A DNA stretch of 64,000 nucleotides from Sweltsa coloradensis (taxonomy: Eukaryota > Arthropoda > Insecta > Plecoptera > Chloroperlidae), in NCBI GenBank assembly GCA_024449915.1, contig JAMZAV010000009.1, forward strand, positions 248,001 to 312,000. Reading direction: 5' to 3'. Shown in pieces: positions 24,211 through 36,688 of the stretch. Each line of letters opens with the position of its first letter. The first letter of the stretch is position 1. The position numbers and the translations under genes are program-made. The notes under the pieces were generated by a model, which was given only the letters and a program-made list of their open reading frames with translations, had not been told where the DNA came from and did no database searches.

Positions 24211-26264
24211 ATTTGATGACTTCCAGCATGTTATAACTTGATTTAAAAAGTATCATGGTAATCGCCATTGTACACATTGTTTACTTTCAACAAACTTGTA
24301 TCGCCTAGAATAAGAGATTACAGCGCGTTACTTCAGTGTGTAAGATTGATCAAGGAATCCCTCTGAGCCTGTAGAGCATTGTACCCGCCTGACGTGGGCA
24401 AGACACATGCAAGGGCATGGCCGATCATCGGCCCTCTACTAATTGCTTTGTCCTATTGACAAAAAGCCTTTGATCTCTCGGTGAAAGATTTATTAGAGTT
24501 GGGTGTTACTTGTGAGCTCTGTACTCAAAGCGAGAATGTGGCGTGCGCTTCCGACATGCCTTCAATGTGGCTAAGCAAATCTGTCTTGGGTGGCGCTCGA
24601 ATTAACTCGTTACCTCAGTGCGTTCAACTACCTCGAGACTCGGTACATGTAGCTCACTTGCGAGTAATACACTCAGTAGAGGTCTGATAAAAGTCGTACT
24701 GGTAGATTATATCATCGATTGTATCATAAGTTGTAACAATACGACGTGTAGAATGACTCATTACAAAGACAAGAAAGTGCCTTTGGCTAATAATACTATA
24801 AGCTAATAGTGTAAACATATTTTGCAGTTAGTACTCTCAGTAGGGATGGACTTAACAAATTCGAACCTTGTACACTAGTGCATCAGGTACCTTTAAGTGT
24901 ATAAACCAATTAAAATGTTACCTACATACCATAGGGGTTTAGCTTGGTGTACGAGACAGTTCATACTTCAGCAAGTAAATGCTGATCAGAAAGCATTATT
25001 ATCCTCGTAACTTACTGAACATGCCGAGACTGCAAATTCATATGCCCGTATTTCTTGAATGGTATTATAAAGTTTATACAATTACTTCAAATACTTTTGA
25101 TTAGCAGTGACATAAAAAATGTGATATGTTTAAATTGAATGCGTATTTATAAAATATTTTAGTTAGGTTTGTTTCTATATATTGTAATAAAGAATTATAA
25201 TGAATTAGTCCAAATATAAACATATCAAAAGTTCGAAGTATGTTTGGGAAAATGGAATTACAATGCGAGATGTGTATACATTAAAGAATAAGTACTTCAA
25301 TGATGGTGGATAAGATTTAATGAACGACCCAACAGCAAAATAAATTTCCGTCTGCATATAAAGTAGATTAATTAACATTTCAATGCATTTGACACGTTTC
25401 TTTCTCAGTAGACGGAAGTTATAAATAGCTCAGCCTCCAAGAGTATTTAATTCTTAAATTTAAAATTCATTCGGTGAGGAAAAGCAAAAGCATATTTTGT
25501 TTTCAAATACGCTCTTAAAAAATTAGCCATTCTGTATTATGCTCAATTATTATTCCGAAACATTCAAACTTTAATTTCTTTTATAAGCAACGGAATAATG
25601 TGTCACCTGCTGAGACGAAGCTAAGACATTTAAGTTGAATGCTAAGAAACTTTGTTAAATCAATAACACATAATAGATAATGTTGTGTCAAACTGTTTAG
25701 TGTATCACTGCATTTAAGATTCTGAAGCTTTGCCATCATTATTTACATGTATACTGTTTACAACTATTTATTCTAACTAAAAAAACTGCAGTAACAGAAC
25801 TCTAAACAAGACGATGTTTGCCTAGCCTACCGGCATCACAGATGTGTGACGCACAGATTTCAATAGAACTTAAAAAACATGTTCATATCGTGTCGCATTT
25901 AAAATATGATTTAAAGTAACAGTACAAAGAATTGATGTGAGGTTTGTTTATAAAAGTATCGAACACGTTTTTTTAAGGATTTGTGAATAATTGAGCAGCT
26001 CAAGGTTCTTATAGAGAAATCCGTACTTGACAACAATTCAAAGGGTAGTACAAATGAGATTGGGAGAAGGTACCAACTATAGTTTCTGCACCTCCTATAT
26101 TGCGTAAAGCTAAATCCTATTTGATGTGTTTAGCGTGCAGTCAAATATTCTATTGTCAGTCTAAAATTTGAAAATATTGTTCTTGATACAAAAACATAAA
26201 TATTTTTTGATTCTCGGTTCATTTTTCTTCTTCTTTAAACAAGAATACTTCGTTTCTCGATCTC
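24211..26264. other. No gene seen
   Basis: AT-rich apart from a mixed-composition patch at 24340-24680. The open stretch 24481-24687 (plus) has no recognisable domain. Confidence 0.45.
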
Positions 26265-28003
26265 TTGCAATGCGTGGCCTCAGCCCGTGTGTCGTGTGAC
26301 CCCTGCATGGTGTCTCATGTCCTCTCCAGCCGGTCATGTGCTAGGGCGCAGGCGCGCGAGAACGACGATACGCGGACAGCCACGTGTCGTGTGACCCTCC
26401 AGCATGGTGTCTCATGTCCTCTCCAGCCGGTCATGTGCTACTGCGTGTCGTGTGACCCTCCAGCATGGTGTCTCATGTCCTCTCCAGCCGGTCATGTGCT
26501 ACTGCGTGTCGTGTGACCCTGCAGCATGGTGTCTCATGTCCTCTCCAGCCGGTCATGTGCTACTGCGTGTCGTGTGACCCTGCAGCATGGTGTCTCATGT
26601 CCTCTCCAGCGGTCATGTGCTAGGGCGCAGTGCGCGCGAGAACGACGATACGGACAGCCAGTGTCGTGTGACCCCTGCAGCATGTGTCTCATGTCCTCTC
26701 CAGCCGGTCATGTGCTACTGCGTGTCGTGTGACCCTGCAGCATGGTGTCTCATGTCCTCTCCAGCCGGTCATGTGCTACTGCGTGTCGTGTGACCCTCCA
26801 GCATGGTGTCTCATGTCCTCTCCAGCCGGTCATGTGCTAGGCGCAGGCGCGGACGTGAACGACGATACGCGAAGCCACGTGTCGTGTAGACCCCCCAGCA
26901 TGGTGTCTCATGTCCTCTCCAGCCGGTCATGTGCTAGTGGGCAGTGTGACCCTGCAGCATGGGCTACATGTCCTCTCCAGCCGGTCATGTGCTATGCGTG
27001 TCGTGTGACCTGCAGCATGGTGTCTCATGTCCTCTCCAGCCGGTCATGTGCTAGGGCGCAGTGACGCGCATGGGCAGCACGAGTCGCGGACAGGCTATTC
27101 GTTCGTTGTGACCTGCCGCATGGTGTCTCTGCCCTCCTCCACCGGTCATGTGCTACTGCGTTGTCGTGACCCTGCAGACATCGTTGTCTCATGTCCTCCA
27201 AGCGGTCATGTGCTACGCGGCGAAACGACGATAGGAACCCTGACCAGCATGTGTCTCATGTCCTCTCCAGCGGTCATGTGCTACTGGCTAAACCCTGCAG
27301 TGTCGTGACCCTGGCAGACATTTGTGTCTCATAGTCCTCTCCAGTCCGTTCATGTGCTAGGGCGCAGGGCGAGAACGACGATACGCGGACAGCCACGTTT
27401 CGTGTGACCTGCAGCATGGTGTCTAATGTCCTCTCCAGCCGTCATGTTAATAGGCGCAGGCGCGCGTAGAAAACGTACGCGGACAAGCCAAGTGTCGTGT
27501 GACTCTGCAGATGGTTGTCTCATTGTCCTCTCCAGCCGGCATTGTTGGTGCTAGTGTGCGCATGTTTCTCATGTTCTATGCGGTATGCTACCGTGTCGTG
27601 TGACCCTCATGCATGGTGTCAATGTCCTCTCCAGCCGGTATATGTGCTAGGGCGCAGGACATGCGCGAGAACGACGATACTCGGACAGCACGTGATCGTG
27701 TGCCCTGCAAGTGTCTCATGTCCTCTCCAGCCGGATATTGATGCTAAGCGAGGTGTACGCAGATCTAGTACGGGCAGCCACTGTGTCGTGTGACCCTAGC
27801 AGCATGGGTCTCATGTCCTCTCCAGGGCATTTTCGGTGGAATGCATTGATGCTAGGCGCAGGCGCGGCGAGAAACGACGATACCGGACAGCCACGTTCGT
27901 ATTGCCCTGCAGCTTGGTGTCTACATGTCCTTCCAGCGGTCATGTGCTAGGGCGCAGGCGCCGAGAAACGACGATACGCGACAGCAAGGCTGGAATGTGT
28001 TCG
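26265..28003 (+). repeat. GC-rich minisatellite, 61-bp and ~95-bp units, over 20 copies
   Basis: The short unit contains GTGTCGTGTGACCCTGCAGC, ATGGTGTCTCATGTCCTCTC and CAGCCGGTCATGTGCTACTG. The long unit replaces the last bases with AGGGCGCAGGCGCGCGAGAA then CGACGATACGCGGACAGCCA. Units up to about 26830 are almost identical. From about 27060 onward many single-base indels break them, more consistent with consensus errors than with ordinary divergence. Overlapping open frames inside it are artefacts of the repeat. Confidence 0.95.
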
Positions 28004-29030
28004 CATGTCTCGCGCATTACCCCCCCCCTCCCCTTCGCCCCATGTCTCTCCTCAAGCTACTGCCACGCAACAAACGAGAATCAACACAGGTAGAAGAATT
28101 CCGAGAAAAACAATAATTCTGATGTTTATTAATAGTATACTCTCTGCACCAAATGAAGAGATAGCTAATATTATTAAAAAATTTTCGAATGCTCCATTTT
28201 GAATAGGAAGATTTTTTAAGTATAAAATATAATTAAGACCCTTTAAAAAATAAAAAAATTTGTTTGCGTGGTCAAAAAAATATTTAAAGACATTTTGGGA
28301 ATAAACAAAAAGAAATAAAATTTTTAAAAATTGAAATTTCCAAAAAAATGAAAATATTTATGTAAAAAAAATAATTTAAAAGCAAAAAATTTTTAAAAAT
28401 TTTTATCTTCAATAACATTAAAATGGGATTTTTGGTAAAATGCTAGTTTTCAAATTTAAGTTTTTTAAAATTTTCCCATATTAAAATTTTTTAATTTTTC
28501 ATTTATTTTTGCATTTTTATTTTTATTTTAAAAATTCATTAAAGAATTGATCATAAAGGAAAATATTTCCTTTTTAAAAAGGTTAAATCAATTAAAAATT
28601 TCAAAATATTAAAATTATTTTTTTAAATTTCCCCAAAAAAAGGTGATCAATTCAAGTAGGGGAAATGAAATTTCCATAATGGATAAATACCCCAAAAGCC
28701 CGATTTAAATCAAAAAAAATTCCCCATCATTTAATTATTTAATTGGGGGCCCGGGGGAAAGCTTCCGGGGAAAGTAAAAAAAACTATTTATTTCCCACAC
28801 GACTCTGCATCGGAATAACTTGTTACTAATTTCCTAGCTCTAAATCATTAGCATTCGTGAAAACGTCCGACATGCAAGGCGGAATGTTTTACGCATACGT
28901 CTCGACGCACTTACCCCCCCCCCCCTCCCCTTCGCCCCCTTCTCAATCACTACCCTGCCACCCGCCACAAACATTAATCACAAGGTAGAAGAAATTTCCC
29001 CCGTAGCGAAAACAAATAATTTGTTTTAAT
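28004..29030. other. Low-quality or mis-joined stretch with a near-duplicate block
   Basis: About 28004-28130 and 28870-29025 are near copies (both contain AAGGCNGGAATGT, a C-run, CTCCCCTTCGCCC and CAAGGTAGAAGAA), differing mostly by indels. Between them, 28190-28790 is packed with A, T and C/G homopolymers, including GGGGGCCCGGGGGAAAG. This looks like unpolished long-read sequence rather than biology. No gene is seen. Confidence 0.5.
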
Positions 29031-32000
29031 TATAATATTTTATCTCCTTCCAACTGAACGAGTTTGGAGAATACCGAGTCAGCTAGAAGTACTTTCTGTC
29101 TAGCCCGCCGAGTTTAATCAACCATTGTACAGAGTCGTGATGTAGACAACTTCAAACTGTCATTAACGATCTATAATAGAAGAAGTAATAAAATAGAAGT
29201 AGTACACCATTGAATTATTTATCATTTCAGGTAAAAGTTACATAGAGTTCATCCTCCAGGGGCTGACTAGGTTATCACAATTTTTTTAAACAAAATAATT
29301 ATTTTATTTTGTGTTTGGGTAGCCTACATCAATCCCAAAAGATATATTTTGTAGTCTTTATTTTGAAACGTGAAAATCGTACCACAAAGCAACTCGCAAA
29401 CTGAGCTTTTACCGCAACCACCGAAAGATACCATATAATTCCTGTGAAGACCGCGTTTTAGTCAAACCTGTTATTGAAAGACGTCCCCCACACGAGAACA
29501 ATGGTCGACTCTTTGACGACAAATTACCACCTCGCTGACGACGTCTGCGGTCTAGCCCGCGGCGCCCCTACTTCTTTATATCTGTCCGGGGAGTATCTTT
29601 CTTTCATAACTCTTTGATCTTGTATTTCAGTTATGAGGGTGGGGGGGGGGGTAGGTGCGTGAGGGGGGAGGTTTCTCGCATAATGCCGGTGCTGATTGCT
29701 AGACCCGTGGACTTGCGACGTCTTTCTCAAGAGAGCTCGGAGAGTTGAATAATCAAGAGAGGAGTACAACTGTTAAGAGAGTTTGTGACACTCAACTAAT
29801 AATGATCATTGTTGGTGAGACCCATACCCCGGTATATCAATGCCCACTTAAAGTAGAAATAAATTTATCTGCCAGGTATAACTCTTGTTATCATGACATC
29901 CACCAATCAGAAGATTTGTAAGTATTTTATAAGAGGATTTTATGCTAGTACAGTCGCCAATGCGGGAATTATTCTGTAACACCTGAATTAGAGTCATGCA
30001 CTTAGCTACCTCTATCGGTTGGCCTTGATGGTCTGTTCTAAAAGGTGCATTCCTTGCTTAAAGGGGATATTACCCCCAAAAATATTTTTTACCACATAAT
30101 CTATAGCAAAATCCTACACTCAAATGACAGTTTAAAAATTTTTATCTTGTAACTGAGATTTTACACGATTTTAAAAAATGATCCAGAAAATAGCGAAAAT
30201 TGGCGTTTTGGGATATTTCTTAATTCGGTTTTAGCCTGGTTCTTTTTTATTCCACATAGATACTAGAGCATCATACCAATATAAAATGGCCCTTTATAAC
30301 ATCGTGTCTTGATTACACGCAAAAACATGCATTCCAAAACTACACCCCTTCTTGGTAATCGCCATATTTTGACCGCACCAATTGCCCAAATTACAAAACA
30401 AAAATAGAGGATTTACATAAAAAGCTGTAGAGTACGTTAAAAATGGATAATATTTTTTTGGAATCAAAATACTTTAAGGTCACGGGGCATAAAGATCGCC
30501 CACATGTTATTTCATATGGGAGATTTTTGCCGATGTGACCTAGTTCAACAAAATAATACCTAGTTTGACAATTTCTTCTCGGGTCATGATGGACCCAATA
30601 CTTTTTCTGTTAATTTCTCAATTCATAACTAGCTAGCCTGAACGAAATATGTTTTTAGTTTAGCTGGTGAATACCTTGCTTTTTTCTCGATCCTAGTTTT
30701 ATTTTTTGTCTTATTAGATTTTAACGTTTGATTATAAGTTAATATCTCTGAATATAGGTCTTCTAGTCTACAAACTTATGTTTAATTATGATGTCTTAAG
30801 ATATATATTTTTTTCTTTCACGTGAGTCTATTAGTTAATTAAGAACTTAATATCTATGAACAGGGCTTCTAGACTAAAACCTTATTATTAATTCTGAAAA
30901 TGTCTTCGTAACTTCCGTCTGCCAGTAAAGAAAGTAAAGAAAGTCGAAAAGTGAATTACCACTTTCTTTCACTAATAATCAGGATTTTTTTTATTCCTTC
31001 TTTGAGTATCAAACTTTAATTATGTGGTAAGATTTTTACTTCAACCTTTGTCGTCGTATATTGTTCGTTCTTTTAGTATTAGTTTTAAATAAGGAAAGAA
31101 AGAAAAATAATGTTTTAAAGAGCAAGAATTATATTTATGTACTATTTTGATTTTCTATTATTTATCATCTATGTCACGAAACGTTTTTTGTGTTGTGTGT
31201 TTGATACACATACTTCAATTTAATTCGCCTTTGATAGGGATGTCAATATTATCTGAAATAATTTCAAAACATGCGCTCAAAGTGTCTACGTGGTCAATCT
31301 GAAGAAACTGTTGTAACTACTAGCATTAGACGTCATCTCGTCACTAAAGACAGCGCAGGTTGAAGCGGGCAAGACAGACTGACAAGGGTTATAAACCACT
31401 TGAGAATAAAACATTTTCCAAAATTCAATTCCGTACCCAGTTTTGTCGTAAAACGATTATACCAACGTTTAAAAAGAATAAGACGTTATTCCCACTTTGT
31501 AACAGCTTTGGAAGGTGGATGCGAGCTGCGCGAGCGGTAGATCGTCGGAAGATTTGACTTTCAAATGGCGCCGCCTATGTTGTATTAGCTCAGCAGTCAC
31601 ACGCACGGGACCAGCTACCGCTCGCTTGAAATTGCCTCCTCGCCTCGCCTCGCCTCATATGCAACTTCACACCAATTTTTATATTTCACTCTTGATAATC
31701 GAGACCGAATAATAGAATTGTGTTTCATTCAGAATTTCAGACGAAAACTAATAAAAAGTGAAAACGAATTTGAGTTTTTATAATATTCTTTCAAGGCGCC
31801 TTTATGAACATTGTTACGATGTATGATATGGCATATTTATGCAGAAAATATTGATTTATTTATTTTATTACGTTTTTAGTATTATACAATATTTTCGATC
31901 GGGTCTGGTTTTCTTTGTGTACCGTATAGTTTGTGATCTATGAGGTCTCAAGCCCAAAATCTGTGTTTGTTACTATTTCGTCATGATTCGTCGACATTTT

Positions 32001-33720
32001 ATGTAAACATATTTTGTCTGCGAAATATTGAATACATTTTTTTCAGTTTCATTGTTACAATATTCAAATTTTTCTTTTATTCGTTTGTTAGACTTGAGAT
32101 AAAACAAATTTGTTTGTATCAAATACTGAACGTTTTAACCATTAGTATTCACTTCTCATCAATTCCAACAAAGAACTCTTCCATCTATACTTTTTGTTTT
32201 CTGCCATCTATCTATGCTCTCATGAGAGATCGCTTGCTCGGTTCGAATGTGCTGTTTTTTGTTTCCGAGACGTCAAAACAGAACACCCAGTGGCTTTAAA
32301 CGTACGATGATTATATGAGTCTATCACATAACTGTCTGGAATATATTCTCGACGCAAATCAACACTCCAGCTCTTCTTATAGGAAAACCCGATATTTTAT
32401 TTCCTTTGTCAGCAGGTTGTATACAAGCATCGAGTGTTCCTATTTCCTTCTGACACTTTTCACGTATTTCTTCTAGAAAATATGTCAAACATTCTTGTTT
32501 TGGTTTTGTCAGCCAAACGAAATTCTCCCAACATCAAAACATGTCAGACGATAAGAGATGAAAGGTTGGCTGGTTTAGATTCCGCCCCTTTATGAAAGTG
32601 GGCGATATCCTCGCTAAGAAAGACCACAGCTGCTCTTGTCATAATCTAGAGGCTTCTTCATAATTTTGGTTTGAGAACATAAAAGAAAAGCTGAATTACA
32701 CAATAAACAATTTTTTTCATATTTAATCATGTAATATGTGAGTTTCAAGGGAAAGTTAATGCGAATGACAGGGTGTAAAGGGTGTTCACATTCTCGCAAC
32801 GAAGGAGCAGATGTTTATAGTAGGAAGCCAAGAGATGACCAAGAAAAGAGTGAAGTGAACAGATGAGGAGGATTATGAAAGGAATGCGTAGAAATTAATA
32901 TTATTATGAGAGGATTTGTGTGAGGAAGAAAATTATTTCTGTCGGGATATGAGGCAATGAGAAGGTTATTTCTGATTTTTATATTTAAATCACAACATTT
33001 AGGTTCGTTTAGTCTTTCTCGTTATAATTCAAGAAATTAACTTGTGTATTAAACATTAAAAATAGAAGAGTGTATTTGAGCCTCTTCAGAAATGTTTGAT
33101 GGATGAAAAGGTAGGAATTAAGTTAAATTTTGATAATTTTGTGAAAAACTAAGGCTATAGGCAACGTTAAATGTGTTTGGGCCTATTGATATTTCTTTGT
33201 GTGACTTTTGGGTATGAATGAAAAGTATCCAATTCATTTACACTTGAATTCAGTTGACAGTACAAAGTGTATAAAGTCAAGCAGTCCTTGTTTATTGTTA
33301 TTTGGCCTCAAAGGGACTTAGTTCCCAGAAATCCTTTACCATCTTCATATTCTGGGAAAATAGGGTATATCGTATACAAATCACTATGGATCTACGCTTC
33401 CATATGAACCTGACACGTAGGAACGTAGTCTTCTTCTATCGGAAAGTATATCTAGGCTACAACTTATTTCTTAGTTCTCGTCCACCTAACAGTTACGTCT
33501 GCGCAACACACTTATTCGCATCGAGTGACGTAACTCACCTACAGAAGTGAACATTGCCATGGTACTTCACTCGATTCTAGAACAATCTGATCCAGGAAGT
33601 CAAGTTATTCAAACTAAATCCATTCGAACACTAACTGTCACTCATGTATCAAGGTTCAAGAAACAAGAAAAATTATTTCATATTATTAGATGACAAGACA
33701 GCTCCTAAAGCTCATAAAGT
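29031..33720. other. No gene seen
   Basis: AT-rich, with a G-run near 29640 and a short CCTCG tandem near 31638. The open stretch 31940-32299 (plus, about 120 codons) is T-rich and looks hydrophobic only because of base composition; no domain is recognised. Confidence 0.45.
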
Positions 33721-34099
33721 AGGGAGCGAAGCTACTTAATCAACATATCATAGAATAATGATACAAACATATGGAATTCTTTTCATTTCCACAGTTCAAA
33801 ATTCGTTTTTGATGGAGGTGCCGGGTAGAGAGGGGGGTACAGAAATATAAGATTTCCATTACTTGTTCACGCCTTTAATAATGATGCACGTGCAGTTTGC
33901 AGGAATTTTAAACTTTCAGGTTAGCTGCTAGCAACACCTTTGATTACCACAGGGTCACTAAAATATATTCTTATCATCTTTGTTGAAGGGCACTGCAAAG
34001 AGAAAACACCGTATGGCAATCGAATGTCGTGCTCGGTTGTTTCGTGAGAGTGACACGTACATATCACAGACGGACGGACAAAAAAGTGCTTCGCTCCCT
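33721..34099 (+). mobile_element. GGTGGAGG-family element with 12-bp terminal inverted repeats, copy B
   Basis: AGGGAGCGAAGC (33721-33732) is repeated inverted at 34088-34099, and AGT flanks both sides (possible 3-bp duplication; a TA duplication is also possible). Inside are GATGGAGGTGCCGGGTAGAG (33811), CACAGGGTCACTAAAATATA, GTTGAAGGGCACTGC, GTCGTGCTCGGTTG and CACAGACGGACGGAC. No reading frame. At 379 bp it has the shape of a MITE, and it is the best-bounded copy of this family in the window. Confidence 0.65.
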
Positions 34100-34225
34100 A
34101 GTTCTTTAAAAGTTATTTAAATACAATTTTATATGTTAAGAACACATGTTAAGTTGTATTTACTTTAATGGAAATAATAAATAAATACATAAACTTAAAG
34201 CACATAAATAAGTTAATTTCGTTTT

Positions 34226-34300
34226 AGAGTACCCGCTCAGTCACGTAATACCAGTCAACCCTGTAGGCCTCGACGCAACCGACGAGTGAGCGATAACCAA
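34226..34300 (-). mobile_element. SINE-A 3' fragment
   Basis: GAGTACCCGCTCAGTCACGT, GTCAACCCTGTAGGCCTCGA and ACGAGTGAGCGATAACCAAC match inverted SINE-A. Part of the middle is deleted. Confidence 0.65.
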
Positions 34301-34614
34301 CCAAACATTCCACTTTCTGCTCCCCGCACCGAGGAAAGCTGGGCCACGACTCTCCGCCTCCGCCCAACGCGTCCTCACAAGGACCCTCACAACCCCCACC
34401 CACCCGACACATAACCTGTCAACAAGATCTCATACCGTTCGCAACAATTTGTTATTCTCTGAAAGGAATCTTTTTATAACTGAAAATCCTCGTTTGTCAT
34501 CTTGAATTTAGATACTTAAGTGGTATTTTCCGCATCGATACTTGAAGTCTGTAGGACGACGCATATTGCCGGCTAACCCCTAGACTCCGGACGGGTCAGC
34601 CGTGGTTGGCATCG

Positions 34615-34637
34615 CCCCCCCCCCCCCCCCCCCCCCC
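34615..34637. repeat. C23 homopolymer
   Basis: Uninterrupted C run. Length is unlikely to be exact in an assembly. Confidence 0.95.
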
Positions 34638-35325
34638 TCGATCCATCATCCCCAGGACAAGTGACGTTGCAGTTAAAACGCCATCACGACCATTCCGCAC
34701 AGAAACCTACGCAACAAGAATTGAAGCCAATTTATTTCCGAGCATTCAACGTCATCCAAGATATTATTAAGTGGACAGATTAAATTGGAATTTTTATGTG
34801 GTAGAAAAACTCTGTTCTTTGTATAAAATTTGAATGAATTAATCATGCGCGATGCATTAAGATATGGTAAGGGAGACGATGTTGTGTGTTGGGCCTGGAC
34901 TCTTTCTTGCCATTCGGAATCGCAGAAGTTATGGACAGCACAAAAAAGCTGCCCCTAATGACGTTTGTGATTGATGGGTAATGGGGCTTAACGTTTCGCA
35001 GTGGTGCTGTTTTAGGGGCCCAACCAACGAAACACGTGTATGTAGGGGTGTTTACTTACATGTAAAACCTAATTTAATTTCTTGTCACCAACACTTTTGC
35101 CTAAATTTCTCGTTACTTTACAAGATAACCCATTTTATGTTTACTAAAGGTATGAAAAGGTACTGGCTGGTTATAGCCAAGGGCTAATTATAAGAATTGA
35201 AACTATCTTTCGCTTTCTGAATCTGGTATAACTTGAAAATACCTTCAGTCAGGATTGATGTTGACTGGCATCGTATTGCAGACATCTTGAAGTAATATTT
35301 AATACAATTAGGAAGTAAAAAAATC

Positions 35326-35397
35326 CCTGATCGGGGTTCGAACCTGAGTCTCCCATATTCCAGGTAGACGCTTTAGCCAACTAGACCACCGATACGG
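35326..35397 (-). mobile_element. tRNA-like SINE head or tRNA pseudogene
   Basis: On the minus strand: TATCGGTGGTCTAGTTGGCT (A box), an anticodon-like arm, then GGTTCGAACCC (perfect B box) and CCGATCAGG. The CGG/CCG ends can pair but other stems are incomplete, so a working tRNA is unlikely. Confidence 0.5.
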
Positions 35398-36186
35398 TAA
35401 CTATTTAACTTCCGAATTGTAGTCGCATTCCTCGTCATGTACTTGTGCTCTGGAGGAGAGAGGGGTTGTCCCCTGGCATGGTCACCTGTAGCTTGCTTGA
35501 CTCAGCCTAGGTGCACTTCACTCATCTATCGCTTGTCGCACCCTTGCGGCGATACAATTAAACCAATCATCTACAATTCGAGATTTACAACACGTTATTT
35601 CTAAGGCTTCTAAAAACAATTGAACTTTCTTTTTGCGGGCTAATTCTCTAGCGTATTTGTGTATGTATAATTAATCATTAACCGTCCAAATTACCATAAC
35701 TGTATTGTGTTCCATGTCAGTTCCAATGATTGATCAATTTTGCTATTTAGATCATTTCTAAAAATACTAGCGTCTGGCAAAACTGTAAATCAATTAGTAT
35801 TTTTCTTTGTTTTCAATATTAGTGTAATGAAATAGGTTAGTGATGCAAAAAATCGTTGGATGTGGTTGTGTAACGCGGATCACAATCTAACTAGCAAATA
35901 TATTCCAAACGTGTTGTTTTATTAGTAATCATCAACAACCACAACCTAAAAAGTTACCATTTGATTTGGCAATAAAATAAATATTGTCAATAATCTTTAC
36001 TATAGATTGTTGAGTGATGTACACTTTACAATAGAATAGCTTCACATTCATATAGAATAATTAATATTACTGAACTGCACTAAAATATTAACAATACCAC
36101 CTACGGGAGTGTTTCCCAAATAACCAAATCGAGAAATTCCTAGAATAAGTTTCAAGTGACTGTTCGTATTATTTTTATGTAGTGTT
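35398..36186. other. No gene seen
   Basis: A mixed-composition patch at 35440-35560, then AT-rich DNA with nothing recognised. Confidence 0.45.
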
Positions 36187-36474
36187 TTATGTATGTTTTA
36201 TTTTATTGAGTATCAATATAATATATTTAATGGACAAGCAGCCATTATTTGGGTCACACACATAACCGTTCCCCATCACATTATCGAGGAAAAGTTCTAA
36301 AATTGGCCCTGTATAAAATTGTTTTTGAAACTGATCCAGGCAATAATATGCATGTGAATCCGGGTGACGTTTGTATAGAAAGATAGAATAATGTAAGTCC
36401 ATCTCTGTCAGTTTGTTGGACATTTCGGCAAGAAAACGTGTCGGATGTCTGTGTTCGCACTTCTCAGACGACAC
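36187..36474 (-). pseudogene. Possible coding fragment, downstream part (product unknown)
   Basis: About 95 codons stay open on the minus strand. The translation has a balanced, protein-like composition (for example RFLAEMSNKLTEMDLHYSIF and PGSDSHAYYCLDQF-like stretches rich in H, Y, D and C), unlike the low-complexity frames elsewhere. The first codon is GTG, so this is not a eukaryotic start; it would be an exon or the continuation of the frame at 36464-36688, from which it differs by a frame shift around 36464-36474. AATAAA occurs near the end. I do not recognise the family. It may be a decayed gene or transposon protein, or chance. Confidence 0.25.
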
Positions 36475-36688
36475 GGAAGAAGGATGAATCCTTAAGAGAG
36501 ATACGCACTACTAACTCTGACAGGTCACAATAATTTATAGGATATTTGCGGTCGCGCAACCGCAAAGAAATATCACGCTTTTTGTCATCGCCGGCGAGGG
36601 GACATGGGATATACACATCAATATTAAATTCCGCCGCATCCGAATCGATTTCATCCGATTCAGTTGGACGGGGGAAATACTGCCACAA
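36464..36688 (-). pseudogene. Possible coding fragment, upstream part (product unknown)
   Basis: About 75 codons open on the minus strand, with an acidic stretch (ESDEIDSDAAEF), then DKKRDISLRLRDRKYPINY. The first codon is TTG and a stop lies just upstream, so no start is visible. It overlaps the next fragment in another frame. Together they suggest one broken coding region of about 165 codons, or two exons with the junction hidden. Family unknown. Confidence 0.25.

Noticed and set aside
24360..24440. tRNA-like sequence starting CCTGTAGAGCATTGTACC
   Set aside because: There is an A-box-like part only; no B box at the expected distance.
26265..28200. Several overlapping 60-125-codon frames with Cys/Val/Ser repeats
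   Set aside because: Artefacts of the 61/95-bp minisatellite; all frames are periodic and change with indels.
31940..32299. 119-codon hydrophobic frame resembling a membrane protein
   Set aside because: Hydrophobicity comes from T-rich codons (Phe, Leu, Ile); no recognised family.
34615..34637. C23 run as a G-quadruplex/i-motif element
   Set aside because: A lone homopolymer whose true length is uncertain in assembly; no gene context.
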